From: Isoetes taiwanensis
Taxonomy: Eukaryota > Streptophyta > Lycopodiopsida > Isoetales > Isoetaceae
Direction: 5' to 3'
Assembly (NCBI GenBank): GCA_021234155.1
Contig: JAJEKV010000090.1
Span: forward strand, 3,154,479 to 3,218,478
DNA: 64,000 bases
Position numbers and translations under genes: made by a program. The notes beneath the pieces were generated by a model. That model saw nothing but the letters and a program-made list of their open reading frames with translations. It was not told the origin of the DNA and ran no database searches. Positions 43,775 through 56,259 of this stretch are shown here, piece by piece; within the stretch, counting starts at the first letter, position 1; every line of letters starts with the position of its first letter.

Positions 43775-44605
43775 TCTGACTGTGCATTGAAGCATATGAC
43801 AATTCGTTCAAATAAAATGCCCACGTTCTCTCTCTAAGGTTTCTTGCCACACACACTCTCTCTCTAGGCTTCCTTTAGTTAAACTACCCTCTGGCTGTGC
43901 ATTTTGAGCATACAACATTCTCATTCAAATGAAATGCACGTTGTGCTATATTTGAAGCATACACCAATCTCGTTCAAATAAAATACATGTGGTATAGGTA
44001 GAATGCACGTTGTGTAGATAGTTTATAAGTTTTGAGATGAATTGAGCCAAAATCTCATTCAAATGAAATGCACGTTGTGCTATATTTGAATCATACACCA
44101 ATCTCATTCAAATAAAATATGTGTTGTGCAGGTTTGTGTAGATAGTTTACAAGTTTTAGAGTAGATTGCTTAGACATATACGCATATATTTGAAGCATAT
44201 GACAATTCGTATAAATAGAATGCATGTTTTGCAAATGGAATGTGCGTCATGCAGGTAGTGCATGCATTTGAAGCATATGACAATCTCGTTCAAATTGAAT
44301 GCATGTTTTGTAGGTGGGATGCACGTTGTGCAGGTAGTTTATAAGTTTTTGATCTAGTTTGAAGCATAGAACAAGCTCATTTACATAGAACGCATGTTGT
44401 GCCAGTGAAATGTGTGTTGTGCAAGGAGCACATGCATGTGAAGCATACGACAATTTCTTGCATGCTTTCCATGCAGCAATCTCACTGAAATGTAACAATC
44501 TTTTCATACAATAACTACCTCGTGCATTTGAAGCATATGACAATCTCTTTGAAATAGAATGCAAGTTGTGCGATGGTTTATGTGTATTTGTGCAGGTAGA
44601 ATGAA
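43775..44605. repeat. Degenerate tandem field, right arm
   Basis: It mirrors 22735-23620; on this strand the units read TTTGAAGCATA, CTCATTCAAATGAAATG and CACGTTGTGC. Confidence 0.8.
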
Positions 44606-45374
44606 TATTGTGTCATAATCAATGGAGTATTGCTTAGACCCAGCTAAGTTCCTAGATGCTCTAAGTTCTTAATCCATTTCAACCTCGTCTTAAAAAAGAA
44701 TCCCACAATAGCAAGAACCAAACTTCCTACCCATGGAGTTGAACTGCTCCCAAAAGCCCCATGTGCCAACCATTATAAGAGTGACTATCATTTATGCTTG
44801 ATTTACATTCCTTACTACTTTTTTGAACTCATAGATTCCATTCCAATCCAGAAAACGAACCACATGGGTAAGGTTCACAAGTCTACACTAAGAAAGGAAG
44901 CAAGAGTAAATGCAACATGCTTGGCCGGCAATTAAACCTCGCAGCAAACCGCTTGTAAACAATTCCAATACCTGTCTGAAGAGCCTTAAAAACGAATGAA
45001 GGCAAATGTTAGAGCGTTATAGCTAAGATTTCCTGCCTCGCTGAGAAAATAGTCTTCTACACCTCTTCGCCAATGCTCTCAAGAAGGCAAAAACACTCTA
45101 GTCTTCGGAGGCTGGTAGACAGCTCCTCCCGTCGGACCATGGTATGCGAGAGCTGCAAAAGGCACTCACTTTGCAAGGTAAGGGGCTACATGCCGAAGCT
45201 CATGAGCAGTTGTGCAATTGCATGCAAGAATTGAAAAAGCAGATGGCGAAGCACCAAGGGCTAAGCTCTCAGTGTAGATATTGCAACCACTGCTCATGTT
45301 GAGATACCTCGGGCACGTCCGGTATGTTTGGAGCAATATGCCTAGAAAAGCATGATAAAGTAGATTCTAGCTCA
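44606..45374. other. Right-arm DNA without a supported gene
   Basis: It mirrors 21970-22734. It reads through a Lys/Gln-rich open stretch around 45160-45290 that is unassigned. Confidence 0.35.
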
Positions 45375-45940
45375 GGGTCATTACACATTGGCCATTATGT
45401 TAGGTTAAATTGCTAACATAACCGGATGCCCTTTATGTTAGGGTAACATAACATAAAGGTTTCACTTCACATTCGCCGTTAGATTAAAATCTAACATAAC
45501 AAAAACCGTTAAATCTTGCTTCACATTGATGGTCACGCCGTTAGGTTAAAATTAACATAACGAAAACCGCTAAATATTACTTCACACTAATTGTCACACC
45601 GTTATATTAAGAGTTAACATAATGGAAACAGTTAAATATTGCTTCACACTGACTGTCACATCGTTAAGTTAAAAATTGAATTGCAAATGGAGCTTAAGGG
45701 ATGGGGTCCCCCTACCCTTAAATTTGAAGGGAAAAATTATGGTCCGTTAAGTCCTCCGTTAAAATTTAACCTGACGTAATACAGTGTGAACCCCAGTTAT
45801 CTTGCACCGTTACCTTAATTGTGCCCGTTATTTTTTAACCCCATAATCTTAACGGAATTTTTTAAGGGAAGCCAATGTGAAGCACAGTTAAGTTAATTTT
45901 TTTAACCTAACGGCACTTTAACGGCCAGTGTGAAGCGGCC
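45375..45940. mobile_element. Harbinger-like MITE, right-arm insertion (566 bp)
   Basis: It is about 95% identical by eye to 20750-21315 and has the same ends. It lies at the place matching about 21967 in the left arm, where no MITE is present, and in the opposite orientation relative to the arm. A few host bases (TCAC) seem to be lost at this insertion. Confidence 0.82.
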
Positions 45941-48162
45941 AGTCAGACAGCAACTCCCCATGTAGTAGACCTCCTCAGGTCAGCAATACTAAGTCTCAGG
46001 AACACTCAACTAGGGCGGCTACTACATCTGCCCGTGAGAGAAAGGATATTCGGTATTCCCTCAAGGAGCACCATGCACAAAGGCGCAGGTATTGTAACGT
46101 GATAGTTTAAGGTCTTCCAGAGGTGGCACATGAAGATCTCACAAGTAGCTCTAGATAATAGTCATTTCCAAGATGAGCTTTCATGGTCCTACGCAGGCAG
46201 CGGAATTCAAAAGCACCTCGTTTCTATATCAACTATGACCTCACACCTAAGCTACCGAGGTGGGCGCATGGAGTTTTCAAATGGCAACCTTAGCGGGCAT
46301 GTTGGGCGCAGCTTGGATAGATGGCGATACCACATTATTGCTTTTGGGTTGTGTTCCGGAGCAGTGAGATGGCGGCCTTCTAGATTTCTTTGACTTGGCA
46401 TTCTATTTTGGGGCCTAACCTCATTATGAACGATTTTGTGTGACCTTTGGGGTTGTCTAAACTAGGGTATTAGGTGGTGGTTTCACTCATTTGGGGTTGA
46501 TTATTGTGTTTTGCTATGCGTCATTATAGTCATTCATTCAGCTCAATGGAGCACCACTTCACTTTATGGTTCTTATCCACATAAGAAGAGACGCATAGCA
46601 TTCTCTTCACATGATTATACCTATAAAACTTATGTCAGATCATTATTGCCTTGCTTATGTGGCGCCTGCGGCTAAAGCAGTGGCGGCAGGGAAAGGCCGC
46701 TCCTTTTCTTGCCTTTTCGATACCGCTGCAACACCTTGAATTTGTTTAGGATCAAGTCAGTAGCTAGCAGGGATCGTGACGAATAGCTTTTTGGGTCTGG
46801 ATCTTTCACCATAGGCTGATAAATTTGTGGCTTTGGAAGCATCTTCAGGGCGGTTTCTTGATCTCAAGTAAACCACTAATGTGGTATTTCGTTCTAATGC
46901 TCTTAGCATTATAATCTTTCCCGCAAAGATTACACTGAAACATTGCAGATGCTTATAAGGTCGAATGAAATTTTGTGAGTTCTTGAACATCGGAGTTTCT
47001 TGGCCTGTAAAAGTTAGCAGTCTGTGTTTTTATATAAAGCCCGGAAAATTGTTGGCTATTTCCATCATTTCCTCCTCCGTTCTTTCTTATTGGCAAGAAA
47101 GGTTCAGGATATTCAAGATATGATTAGAATCTGTCTTTTATCAGGAGGTCTTTGTGGAATTTTGGAATTATTAGAATGGATTTGAAGTGCAAGAAATGGG
47201 ATCAATTTAGGGGCCGAGCTAGGGATATTATGTGAGCAGGGAGAAGCTTATATATCATGAACCGGACTTTTGGGAGGAGTCTTGGCGGCTGGGCATGTGT
47301 TTCTAGCCCACCTAGGCTGATTGTTTTACATCCGGACAATGCAACAACTAAGCTGATCTCATATTATGGTACTTCCTTCTCTGTTCAGTGTCTCCAGATT
47401 ATCTGCTTTGGTTCTTCAATATTTTTCTTAGTACCTTCTTGTTTACTCTGGTTACCATATGGGAGATTACCATGCGCTTCATGCATACTAGCTTACAGAG
47501 CAGAGAATAAGTTTCTGCACATAAAGGACGAAGATGTTGAGACTTGTCCTGTAGTAATCCTTTATATGTCTGAAACATTGTACTTATTATTCTGAAATAA
47601 TATAAAAAAAAACTTCGTTCCCAAAAAAAAAAAAAAAAAAAAAAATGATAAGCTTGTTTTGGCCTCTTAGAAATTCTTGATGCTCTCGATGGTTGCAAAA
47701 AACAACAGACCATTTTGCATTTGACGGTGATGTCTCAAAAAGGCGCATGTTAACTGCCCCTTAGAGTGCTTGGAATCAGGGTTCGAAAAAGTGGGGGTTA
47801 GGCCCTTAAAATTCCGGTTGATGCTCGAGATTTACACTTGGAACATCAGAGTGCTGGTACGTGTAATTGGCAAATTGCATGTTGTGATTTTGTAGAGACG
47901 GCAAATTTCCAGCTTAAAATCCTAGGGGTTGGAAATACCTACCTAAAGAATATAGCATGATATATAATATACCTTACAATCTAGATTAGAATTTAGCGTG
48001 GTTAAATAAAAGTAGGAAATTAAAAAGCAAAGTAAATAAGTTAGCCTATGTGAACAGTGAAACTAAAACTAATCCTTCATGCCTTCAAACCATGCCTTCA
48101 AACCAAAACATAAAATACACCAACCATGCCTTCAAACCAAAAAATAAAATACAATAAAAATT
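45941..48162. other. Right-arm DNA without a supported gene
   Basis: It mirrors 19252-21966 without the left MITE. It includes a poly(A) run at about 47622-47645 matching the left poly(T) block. Confidence 0.4.
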
Positions 48163-48278
48163 GGAATTTCTAGTTTGACTTTGTAAAATCAGATAACATA
48201 AATTTATGTGCTAGGGAATCGGAATTTCTAGTTTGACTTTGTAAAATCAGATAACATAAATTTATGTGCTAGGGAATT
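48163..48278 (+). repeat. 58-bp tandem duplication, right arm only
   Basis: Two direct copies begin GGAATTTCTAGTTTGACTTT and end GTGCTAGGGAAT(C/T). The left arm has a single copy near 18845-18895. Confidence 0.88.
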
Positions 48279-48664
48279 GCCTGGTTTGAGGAATTTATGT
48301 GCTAAAACCGGTTTGAGGAATTTATGCGGAAAAGCCCGTAAGAATATGCCATGGCGTTACCAATAGATAGAAATTTCGTGCTTGCATTTTCTTGTTTTGG
48401 GCAATGGCAGAGGTCTGGCTATGGCGCGCTCTCTATTTGTCGATGCGCTTCAGATCTGTTCAAGATTTTTGAGATCCTACTACTTGGCGCTACCTCTGTT
48501 TCGAAGTTTTCTCTAAAGTGGCACAGCTCCGGTGCTTTGATGGCGATTTCTTTGTTCACGAGGCTTTTCAGGTTTTCTGCATGCTTTTTGTCGAGATTTT
48601 GGATTAAATGCATAACTATTTATTGGTATTTTCCTTTTTTTGTAGGTTTTGAAGGTTTCTTATA

Positions 48665-48728
48665 ATGGCTGAAAGATCCGGTCACAAGACCTTATTTCTC
48701 CCTCCAAATATGTCTCTGTTGCGGTTAA
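48665..48728 (+). pseudogene. Truncated gene start, right copy
   Basis: It is the counterpart of 18474-18407. The ATG and MAERSGHK are kept, then a small deletion shifts the frame. The chromovirus LTR begins at 48729. Confidence 0.35.
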
Positions 48729-50327
48729 TGTGATGTCCCCTACTTCTTATACGATGCACACATCGTATCAGAAAATGGAGCATTCCCCCTGACAGCCAAA
48801 CTGGCAGGGGCCATCCACCTGACACCACTCCCAGTGGAATGAGCCAGTAAGGGAAGAGTGGATGTGTCATTCACCTGTCTTCCTTCGGGTCGACCTAGCT
48901 GCGAAAGCATGAATAAACATGAGCATAGTATATCAATACATTCACCTCGAAGGGTGAACACATCATAATCACCACATATATAACAACATCAACATGAACA
49001 ATAACAACAAAGGAGATCCTACCCAGGGCTCAGACTCAAGGGGGTTTGACTGACGGCTTGGGCCTCCAGAAGTCATTGCAGACAGAATTCATGGCAATGG
49101 ATTTGGCTGGCATAAGAACATAGCTGTTGGTAGTCCACACCATCCGCCCCTCCTGTGCACACTTTGCAGTGTAGGTTGAAAAGTATTGGGACCGGGTCGT
49201 AGCCTGCCGGGTACATAGCCAAGAGGGCTACTACTGGGTTGCATCTCCCCAGCCCCGATGAGGCAGGAGGAGAGTCACCTCTCCTCCAGGGGCATGCATG
49301 CCCATCACAGGTGGGCTAGAGGGCCACTGCCCTTATTCGACTTAACCTCATGGAAGACGACGCATCGCCCCAAAGGTGTCGAGCTCATGCCTTGCCCACA
49401 TGCAGTGGCAAGCCATTAAGCCTAGCTCACTAAGGTTCCTGGTAGGCTTTACACACCAGAGGAACTCTTCGTGATGGGACAAGTCCCCCTTTTTCATCGG
49501 CCTAGCCCCTCCACCCACAACCAGGCGGGCTCCTTGTGCACAGGCCGCAAGTAATTGGGAACTAGTAGGCTACCTAGAATCATCTGCTACACAGGCTTTA
49601 GGCCTCTACCCCCCTTCCCAATACATGGAGGTCACAAAGTGAAATACCAACATCATCACAGAACTAAAATGAAGAATAACATCTAATCTATCTACCTAAA
49701 CATCCAGTGTTAGGTTCCTTTGTTAGGGCTTATGATCTCGGGATCTGTAAGGCCTCTACTACGGGACTAACATGCTAAACTAGCTTATTGCCTAGCCAAA
49801 AGGCGGCTTTGCACAACAGAATGACTGATTACCTGGTCCTCGACCTGCTCCAGATCCTCGGAATGCATCCATGCCTCTGATCCTGCTGAAGACTGCTGCT
49901 ACTCGACGATCTGTTGTGCAAAGGCGACTTTACAAAGCCTGGCAATGTGGATTTGGGTCCTAGCTTGGCCGGAATGGCTCAAGAGAACCCTAAATGCGAA
50001 AGAAGGAAGGGAGCTCAAGGAAAACCCTAAATGCAAAGAGAAGAAAAGGTTTAGGGTTTAAGGGGAAGCCCTTATATAGAAACCCTTAGGGTTAGGTTAA
50101 ACATTGGCCAAATGGGGTTTAGCCATTTGGCAATGGGGTCCATGGGGTTTATAATTGTGTATGTTTATTTAACATACACAACATTTGAAGTTGCCCCCCT
50201 AGGTGCAACTCTTGCCCCCTAGGTGCAACCTTTTTCGGCCTCCAAGTACATGTCATTTGTGACATGTACGTGTGATGTGGCATTATAATATACGTATTCG
50301 GGGCATATATCATGCTGGAACGTCACA
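48729..50327 (-). repeat. Chromovirus 3' LTR, right copy (1599 bp)
   Basis: On the minus strand it runs from TGTGACGTTCC (50327) to GGGGACATCACA (48729). The left copy has GGGGACGTCACA, so the terminal ACGT core is changed here. Confidence 0.92.
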
Positions 50328-50380
50328 TTCTCCCCACCTTGACTTGATGCTGTCCTCAGCATCACGCGTCTCCCCACCTT
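50328..50380 (-). other. Double polypurine tract with hairpin
   Basis: On this strand two TCTCCCCACCTT copies flank TGATGCTG/CAGCATCA, the mirror of 16748-16800. Confidence 0.8.
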
Positions 50381-51021
50381 GGAAACCTGCATATCCTGCA
50401 ATCACATAATGCAATTACTTCAAGGTAATATTTTAATTAATCATAAAATATCCTTGTATAATATCATACTATGGTGAGAGGCTCTTTCGTCCTCTACTTC
50501 ATCATCTATTATTCACAAAAATTTTATGGCTTATACCATTACTATAAACATAGTTCCAAAATTTCCTACTTAAGGTTCCACATCGTTCCTTTACAACTCA
50601 TCATGACAAAATTATGTGTTGCAAGTCTTCGCAGTGTGACCTTCCTACCGCTAGACTCTCCTATTGGCCTGCAGGTCCAACACTACGTTAGTACACATTT
50701 AATTAATATAAAGTTGGTTGTTAGGGAACCACCCATTAAATACAATTACATGAATGCAAGGCATATCTCCCGACATAGGAAGATTATGTTTCTTCCATCG
50801 TGGCCGTGGAGACAGTGCCCTATCATGCCTAGGATGCTCACTCATGCCTACACCTTTAGTTGCCTTTGGCGTCAAGGATAGCGTCCTTCCCGTATTTGGG
50901 CGTGAAGGATAGAGTCCTCCCCGTGCTAGGCATTGACTAGAGGTGCTTTCCTATCAATGCATATTTGAATGACCTCTTATCTCTCAAGGTCGTCTACTTC
51001 CGTGGGACGGAAGTAGACTTT
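50381..51021 (-). other. Chromovirus 3' untranslated region, right copy
   Basis: It mirrors 16090-16747 with no gene. A 136-codon open stretch on the plus strand (50471-50881) has no motif and is probably chance. Confidence 0.55.
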
Positions 51022-51615
51022 TTAATCTACCTTCCACTCACCTATTGAGTCGATGTCGACTACTTCGGTGACGAGTCGACCCTCGCATTGCTCCATGAAT
51101 TGTGGGTACTGCTTCTCCAAATCTGATTGTAGTACCCACGTAGCGTCTTCCACAGGTAAGTGCGTCCATTTCACAAGGTATTGGAGAAATTTGGATCTTC
51201 TTGTCTTCTTATAAGCCCTGTCAAGAAGAACCTCAGGGACGATTTCAAGCTGGTCGTCCATCATTTCCAGTAACTCGGTTCTCTCCAATTCTTCCTCTGG
51301 ATTAGGAGTGTGCCTCTTTAGGAGACTTATATTGAAGACCCTATGGATTTTGAGATGTGCTGGCAGTTCCAACTTGTAGGATTGGGTACCTACTCTTTTG
51401 GTTATCCTGAAAGGTCCAGCCCATCTTGGAGCAAGCTTCTTGCAATTGCCGATGCGGAGCTTGGCCTGCTTCACCTTGATCTTCAACCACATCTTGTCTC
51501 CCACCTGAAATTCCCTTACTGTTCTATGCTTGTCGGCGATGCTTTTCTGCCTACTTCTCGCTGCTAGGAGGTAGCCTCTTACCTCCTCCACCAACTCTTG
51601 CATCTCTGAAAGCAT
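51022..51615 (-). pseudogene. pol: Chromovirus integrase C-terminus with chromodomain
   Basis: A 197-aa open stretch has the GPF/Y region (APRWAGPFRI), the ISLLKRHTPNPEEE linker and a chromodomain (FLQYLVKWTHLPVEDATWV). This stretch is continuous, unlike the left copy. It begins directly after a TAA created near 51616 by a CAA-to-TAA change next to a 3-base loss. Confidence 0.87.
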
Positions 51616-52140
51616 TTATTGGACTTCTACCTTGGACACTGGATTGTGCCAAGTTTCTGGGGTAAGACATTGATACCCATAATTAATCATAAATGGAGAC
51701 ATCTGCGATGACTCCTGCTTGGTACTGTTGTAGACGAACTCTACTAAGTGGATGAAATCATCCCACTTAGATTGCTTGTTCCAAACATAGCTTCTTAACA
51801 TATCTTCGATGATCCTATTGGTTCGCTCCGTCTGACCATCTGTTTGCGGATGATATGCCGTGCTCATGGAGAGCTTCGTCTGGATGCTGGTAAATAGGTC
51901 CTGCCAAAAAGCACTCATGAATTTAGAGTCCCTATCCGAGATTATCTCCCTCGGCATGCCGAGTGGAGTCTAAAAATCTCCTTAGTAAATAGGACGGCAA
52001 TATCTAATGCTGTGTCCATTGTCCTGCACGGCACAGAGTGTGCCATCTTCGACAACTTATCGACCACCACCATCAGGGCATCCTTGCCTCTTGCTGTTCT
52101 TGGGAGCCCTGTAATGAAGTCCATGCTTATTGTTGAAGGT
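51616..52140 (-). pseudogene. pol: Chromovirus integrase core, right copy
   Basis: The core residues are present: SMDFITGLP near the insertion joint, ISDRDSKF and TDGQTERTN (here CAG, not TAG). A frame break near 51960 replaces HGMPREI with HSACRGR. Upstream the gene is cut at 52140 by the Tat-like element. It resumes at 63243. Confidence 0.85.
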
Positions 52141-54646
52141 GTTCCTGGCAAAACCTTCAACCTCAGTGGTTTAGAACCTCCAGGTTGCTTGAGGCAACCA
52201 TTCTGAGTGCAAAGATACCAGAAATAATGCTCAGAATTTCACTGGGAGTATGCTTCCCTGAAGGCCAAAAAGTCTGCTTCACAAAATAGTCTGCAATATA
52301 TGATCTATTCAAGTTTTGGATATGAATTTCACTTCTCAAGATGCTCAACACATCTTACTAACTGACTGCAAAAACTCAGAAAGGTCTGACCAGGCTAGGC
52401 GGGCTAAAATTTGATCACTGACCCAGTCAATTTTTGGTCAATATCCCTGGCAGAGAGCTAGAATTTGAAACTCGATGTTGAAAAGGAATTTTCTAGACTT
52501 GCAAATTCTACTCTCACCTGCACAACAAGGGCCAAATCTTCCTTTCACCAAAAGGGGTCCTAATTTTTTCTTTTGATGGTTTCTTGCCTAGAACTGTAAG
52601 GTATGAACAATTATGAAAGAGGGTGCTTTCTAGTGAAGGGTTGCACGTGTGTCCAACATCACCTTGCTCAACATATCTTGTTTGGAAAGACTAATGCTCA
52701 AATGCTTGCTCTTTTGTGCTCAATGCCTGTTATGCACCATAATTGGATTTAAACATGTCAACTCAATATAGTATTGAAGTTTAGTCTTGACAAGAACTCA
52801 ACTTTGGCCTTCTCTGAAATCACACTAAATAGGCAAACTACTTATATTTGACGATCAGGGCAAATCAACACGCCTAGCCTCGGATGACTGTTTTTCTTTT
52901 GGGAATGGATTTCAATGCAACACAAACAGATAACTACAAAGGTTGGATTTTCAATTGAATCAAACACTCAGGAGATACAATGCAATATCCCAAGCTCATG
53001 GTCTTGGGCACAGGATCAAATAGGTGAACATTCAAGTAATCCAGAGAATTAAGTCAATAATCCGGATCAAAGGTGAACATAGGAGGTCGGGATCAAGCTC
53101 AGGATCATCAAGCCGTCCTTCTTCAAAGCCAAGAATCACTTCTTTGCCTCAAAGCCCTCAAATTTTTCTTCTGTCAAAAAACCCCTTTTGTAAATGCTCT
53201 GTTCCGTTGAGTTCTTGATCATTTCCCCTTGATTCTCTGTCTTTTAGCTTACAATAGGTATTCTTGGCATTAAAACATGGTGATCCGGCCGGTTTAAGTC
53301 ATGATTTAGTGGTTTGTTTGGCTGAATTAAACAGATCTTGGCGTTTCCGGATTTTAGGGTTCATAAGGGTTCAAGCGAAATATCCCACAGGCTCGATTAG
53401 GTTTTGGCGACCAAGATATATAAGGAAAAGAAAATCCACTATTTATAATTATTGCGTGCAATATCCACGTGGGATCCAACCTCAACCGCCCCCACGCTTT
53501 GGGATGTTCCACGCGGCATGGGGAGGAGATTGGAAAAAAGAAAAATTTTGGGGGTAGATAGGAAAATTTTTTGCACCCCCAAGCCCTATGGCACGATTCC
53601 CTAGGGAGCAGCTATAATGTCCAAAATAGAACCTTTTTTCAAATTTCTTTTTTCCTATGGGAAACTTTTTTTGCATTCTATGGGATTCTGGAATCTTTTC
53701 TTGCAATGGAGCACTTTTGAATTTGGCAAAAAATGAAGCTAAGGAGTGGATGATGTGGCATTTGGAAATGATGACAAGGCTAGGTGGGTATGACATGGCA
53801 GATGGGGATGATGACGTGTCAGCCAACTTGAGCTTAAAAATTCTTTCTAGTCAAAAAGATTTTGAATGATATGGAGATGATGTGTATGATAAGTGTGGGG
53901 TGATGAGGTGTCAATGGTGATGTGGCAACAATGGTGCTAGTTTGATGCTTTGATATGGATTTTTTATTTGAACATGGGAGTTTGACATGGCATGGCTAGA
54001 ATGATGATGTGTATGATGACTTGGCACATGAAGTGAGGTGTAAAGTGACTTGACCTATCAAGTGCTCATTTAGAAGCCAATTTCTTTTATGGAGCAACTT
54101 TTTAGCATCTCCTATGGTACACTTGACTTTTGAACACTTCCCTTAGGAATTTTTGCAACCTTCTTTTAACTTTGGTCAAGTTGTATGAGATATTGACTTC
54201 TGAGCGAGATTATGACCAAGTCAAGTGACACTTGAACTTGTGGATGATGGAGCAAGTGGGTGTTTCATGAAGGTGTGTTTTGACTAGAAAGAACTTTCAA
54301 AGTCAAGTTTGACTTTGAGCAGTGTATGGGCAAGGAATCAAAGTTCAAAGGCACTTTAGGATGGTGGAGTAAATGGAGAAGGGGATCAAAATGCCAAGAT
54401 CACAAATAGCTACATACCATGGAATGTTCTTCAAGGGGTCTTCTCTCTCTTCTTTTCTTCATTTCCTTTGCTTGTTTGACCTCTTGTATCTCTTGAGTGA
54501 CTTGAGTCAATTGTCCTTCCCTTGCTCTTCAAATTCTTGATGTATGCTAGTGTAGCATTTCCCTATTGTCTTGCAAACCAGATCAAAATGAGAAGATTAG
54601 TGCAAAGATGTGCTTAGCTCTTCCATGCTGCCATAGCATGGCAGGA
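52141..54646 (-). repeat. 3' LTR of the Tat-like element
   Basis: It is 2506 bp and matches 60711-63237. The minus-strand start reads TCCTGCC where the 5' LTR has TGCTGCC. No purine tract is obvious next to 54646. Confidence 0.92.
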
Positions 54647-55377
54647 TTATGCCAAACTGAAAGAAAAGGCTGGTCTACCAGCCCTTTGACTTGCTGTTTG
54701 TACTTCATGACACAGCTCCAGCCACTTGCCAATGTGAGAGTATGGTTGGCAACTCAATGACCTGCATATGGATTTGAAAGTGATAGATTTGGCATTATGA
54801 ATGTATATGTGAATGATGCCTTTTTCAGATGAACCTGCATGGAAAATAAATCTCTTTAGTCATGAGAAGCTGCAGGATGGTGGTGTGATAGCAGCTTGGG
54901 AATTTTATGAAGATGTAGAGGATTTTCAGATGTAATAAGGTCAACTCTTGATCAGATGATAGATGGAGGCAGATATAAGGATGCACCTGCATGTGAAAAT
55001 AAAGCTTGTTAGTTAAGATGAGTTGCTGGTGTGGAGGTGATGGCAGCAACTCCAGATGATGAAGTATAATGTAATGTGGTGAAAGAGATGTGTGAGTGAC
55101 ATGCTCAGATGCACCTGCATGAAACTATGATCAGTTTTAAATCACTCCTTCAGTTGCTCACAATCTGCATAGCCCTTTTGTCATTGCAACACTAGAAACT
55201 CATTAGCACACAAACAATAACTTCAAAGCAGAACTTGACTTACAAGCTTAATTAATTTTTTGTTTTCTTCCTATTCAAGCTTTTTTTTTTTCTTTTTTTA
55301 TATTTTGCCTTTTTCTGTTTTTTTATTTTTTTGAGCAATGCACTAACTAATCCTAACTATACCTTTCCAGAAAGATT
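54647..55377 (-). other. 3' untranslated region of the Tat-like element, with degenerate repeats
   Basis: GATG(C/A)ACCTGCATG followed by AAAATAAA-type sequence recurs at about 54829, 54982 and 55109, giving units of roughly 130-150 bp that also share GGTG..GATAGCAGC-like blocks. T-rich runs lie at about 55256-55330. No coding sequence is seen. Confidence 0.6.
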
Positions 55378-56256
55378 TTAGTTGAACAAAGCAAGGGCAA
55401 CATGTTGTTGCCAATACCTTTTTAGGTGCACAATGTTGATAGGGTTCATCAATTCTCTGCCATCAGCAATATCTCTCAGCCAATATGAATCTCTGCCAGC
55501 TGTCCCCATCACTTCAAATGGTCCTTCCCAGAGACTCTCAAATTTGGATGCTATTTCTTCCCTTGCCTTGTTCCACTTCAACACCAACTCTCCTGTTTTC
55601 AGGACTCCCTGCAATTTGTGTGCTGCTTTAAAGGCTGCAATGTCTTTGGCCTTTTTCCTCATAACTGCATTCTCTGCTTCATATCTATGCTCCTCAAGCT
55701 GCATCAATCTCACAAATCTTTCTTTTAGAGCCTCATTCATTTCCAAATTAATTTGATAAGCCAGTCTGAGTGATGGAAGTTCTAACTCAATAGGCAGTAC
55801 TGATTCTATCCCATACACCAAACTGAAAGGAGTGTGTTTTGTGGCTATTTTGATGGTAGTTCTGTATGCCCAAAGTGCATCATGGAGCTTCATATGCCAA
55901 TCCGTTTTTGAAACACTGATGGTTTTCTTGAGAATAGATTTGAGAGTCTTATTGGTTGATTCTGCCTGGCCATTGCCTTGAGGGTAATAGGACAAACTTT
56001 TGGTATGTTTGACTTTCAAGGTGGCTAGTAGCAGTGCAATTGTATGGTTGATGAACTGGCTACCTCTGTCAGAAACTATTTTAAAGGGAATGCCAAATCT
56101 GGCACAAATGTTTTCATGCAGAAATCTTGCAGTAGCTTGAGCATTAGCCTCTCTCAAAGGAATTGCCTCTGCCCATTTGGTAAAGTAATCAGTAGCCACT
56201 AATATAAACTGGTGTTGAGCTGAAGAAGGTGGATCTATGGGGCCTATAAAATCCAT
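55378..56256 (-). pseudogene. pol: Integrase core and C-terminus of the Tat-like element
   Basis: A 292-aa stretch has the catalytic D in MDFIGPIDPPSS, D in SDRGSQF and E in GQAESTNK, then the C-terminal SLWEGPFEV region. It is separated from the zinc-finger part by a single TAG (56257-56259) where WGMDFIGP is usual, so TGG-to-TAG is likely. There is no chromodomain. The triad is intact. Confidence 0.9.
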
Positions 56257-56259
56257 CCC

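Larger units (their letters stand above)
48729..52140 (-). mobile_element. Chromovirus, right copy (3' portion)
   Basis: It mirrors 18406-15006 and continues at 63238-64000 behind the nested Tat-like element. It holds the LTR, double purine tract, chromodomain and integrase. Its lesions differ from those of the left copy. Confidence 0.92.

Noticed and set aside
50471-50881. 136-codon plus-strand frame in the chromovirus 3' untranslated region
   Set aside because: The left arm carries it only as a shorter open stretch (16218-16496), it has no motif and it lies antisense within element non-coding DNA.
51942-52160. Open frame that fuses the Tat LTR to the chromovirus integrase
   Set aside because: It crosses the insertion joint at 52140/52141; the first residues are LTR sequence and the fusion is accidental.
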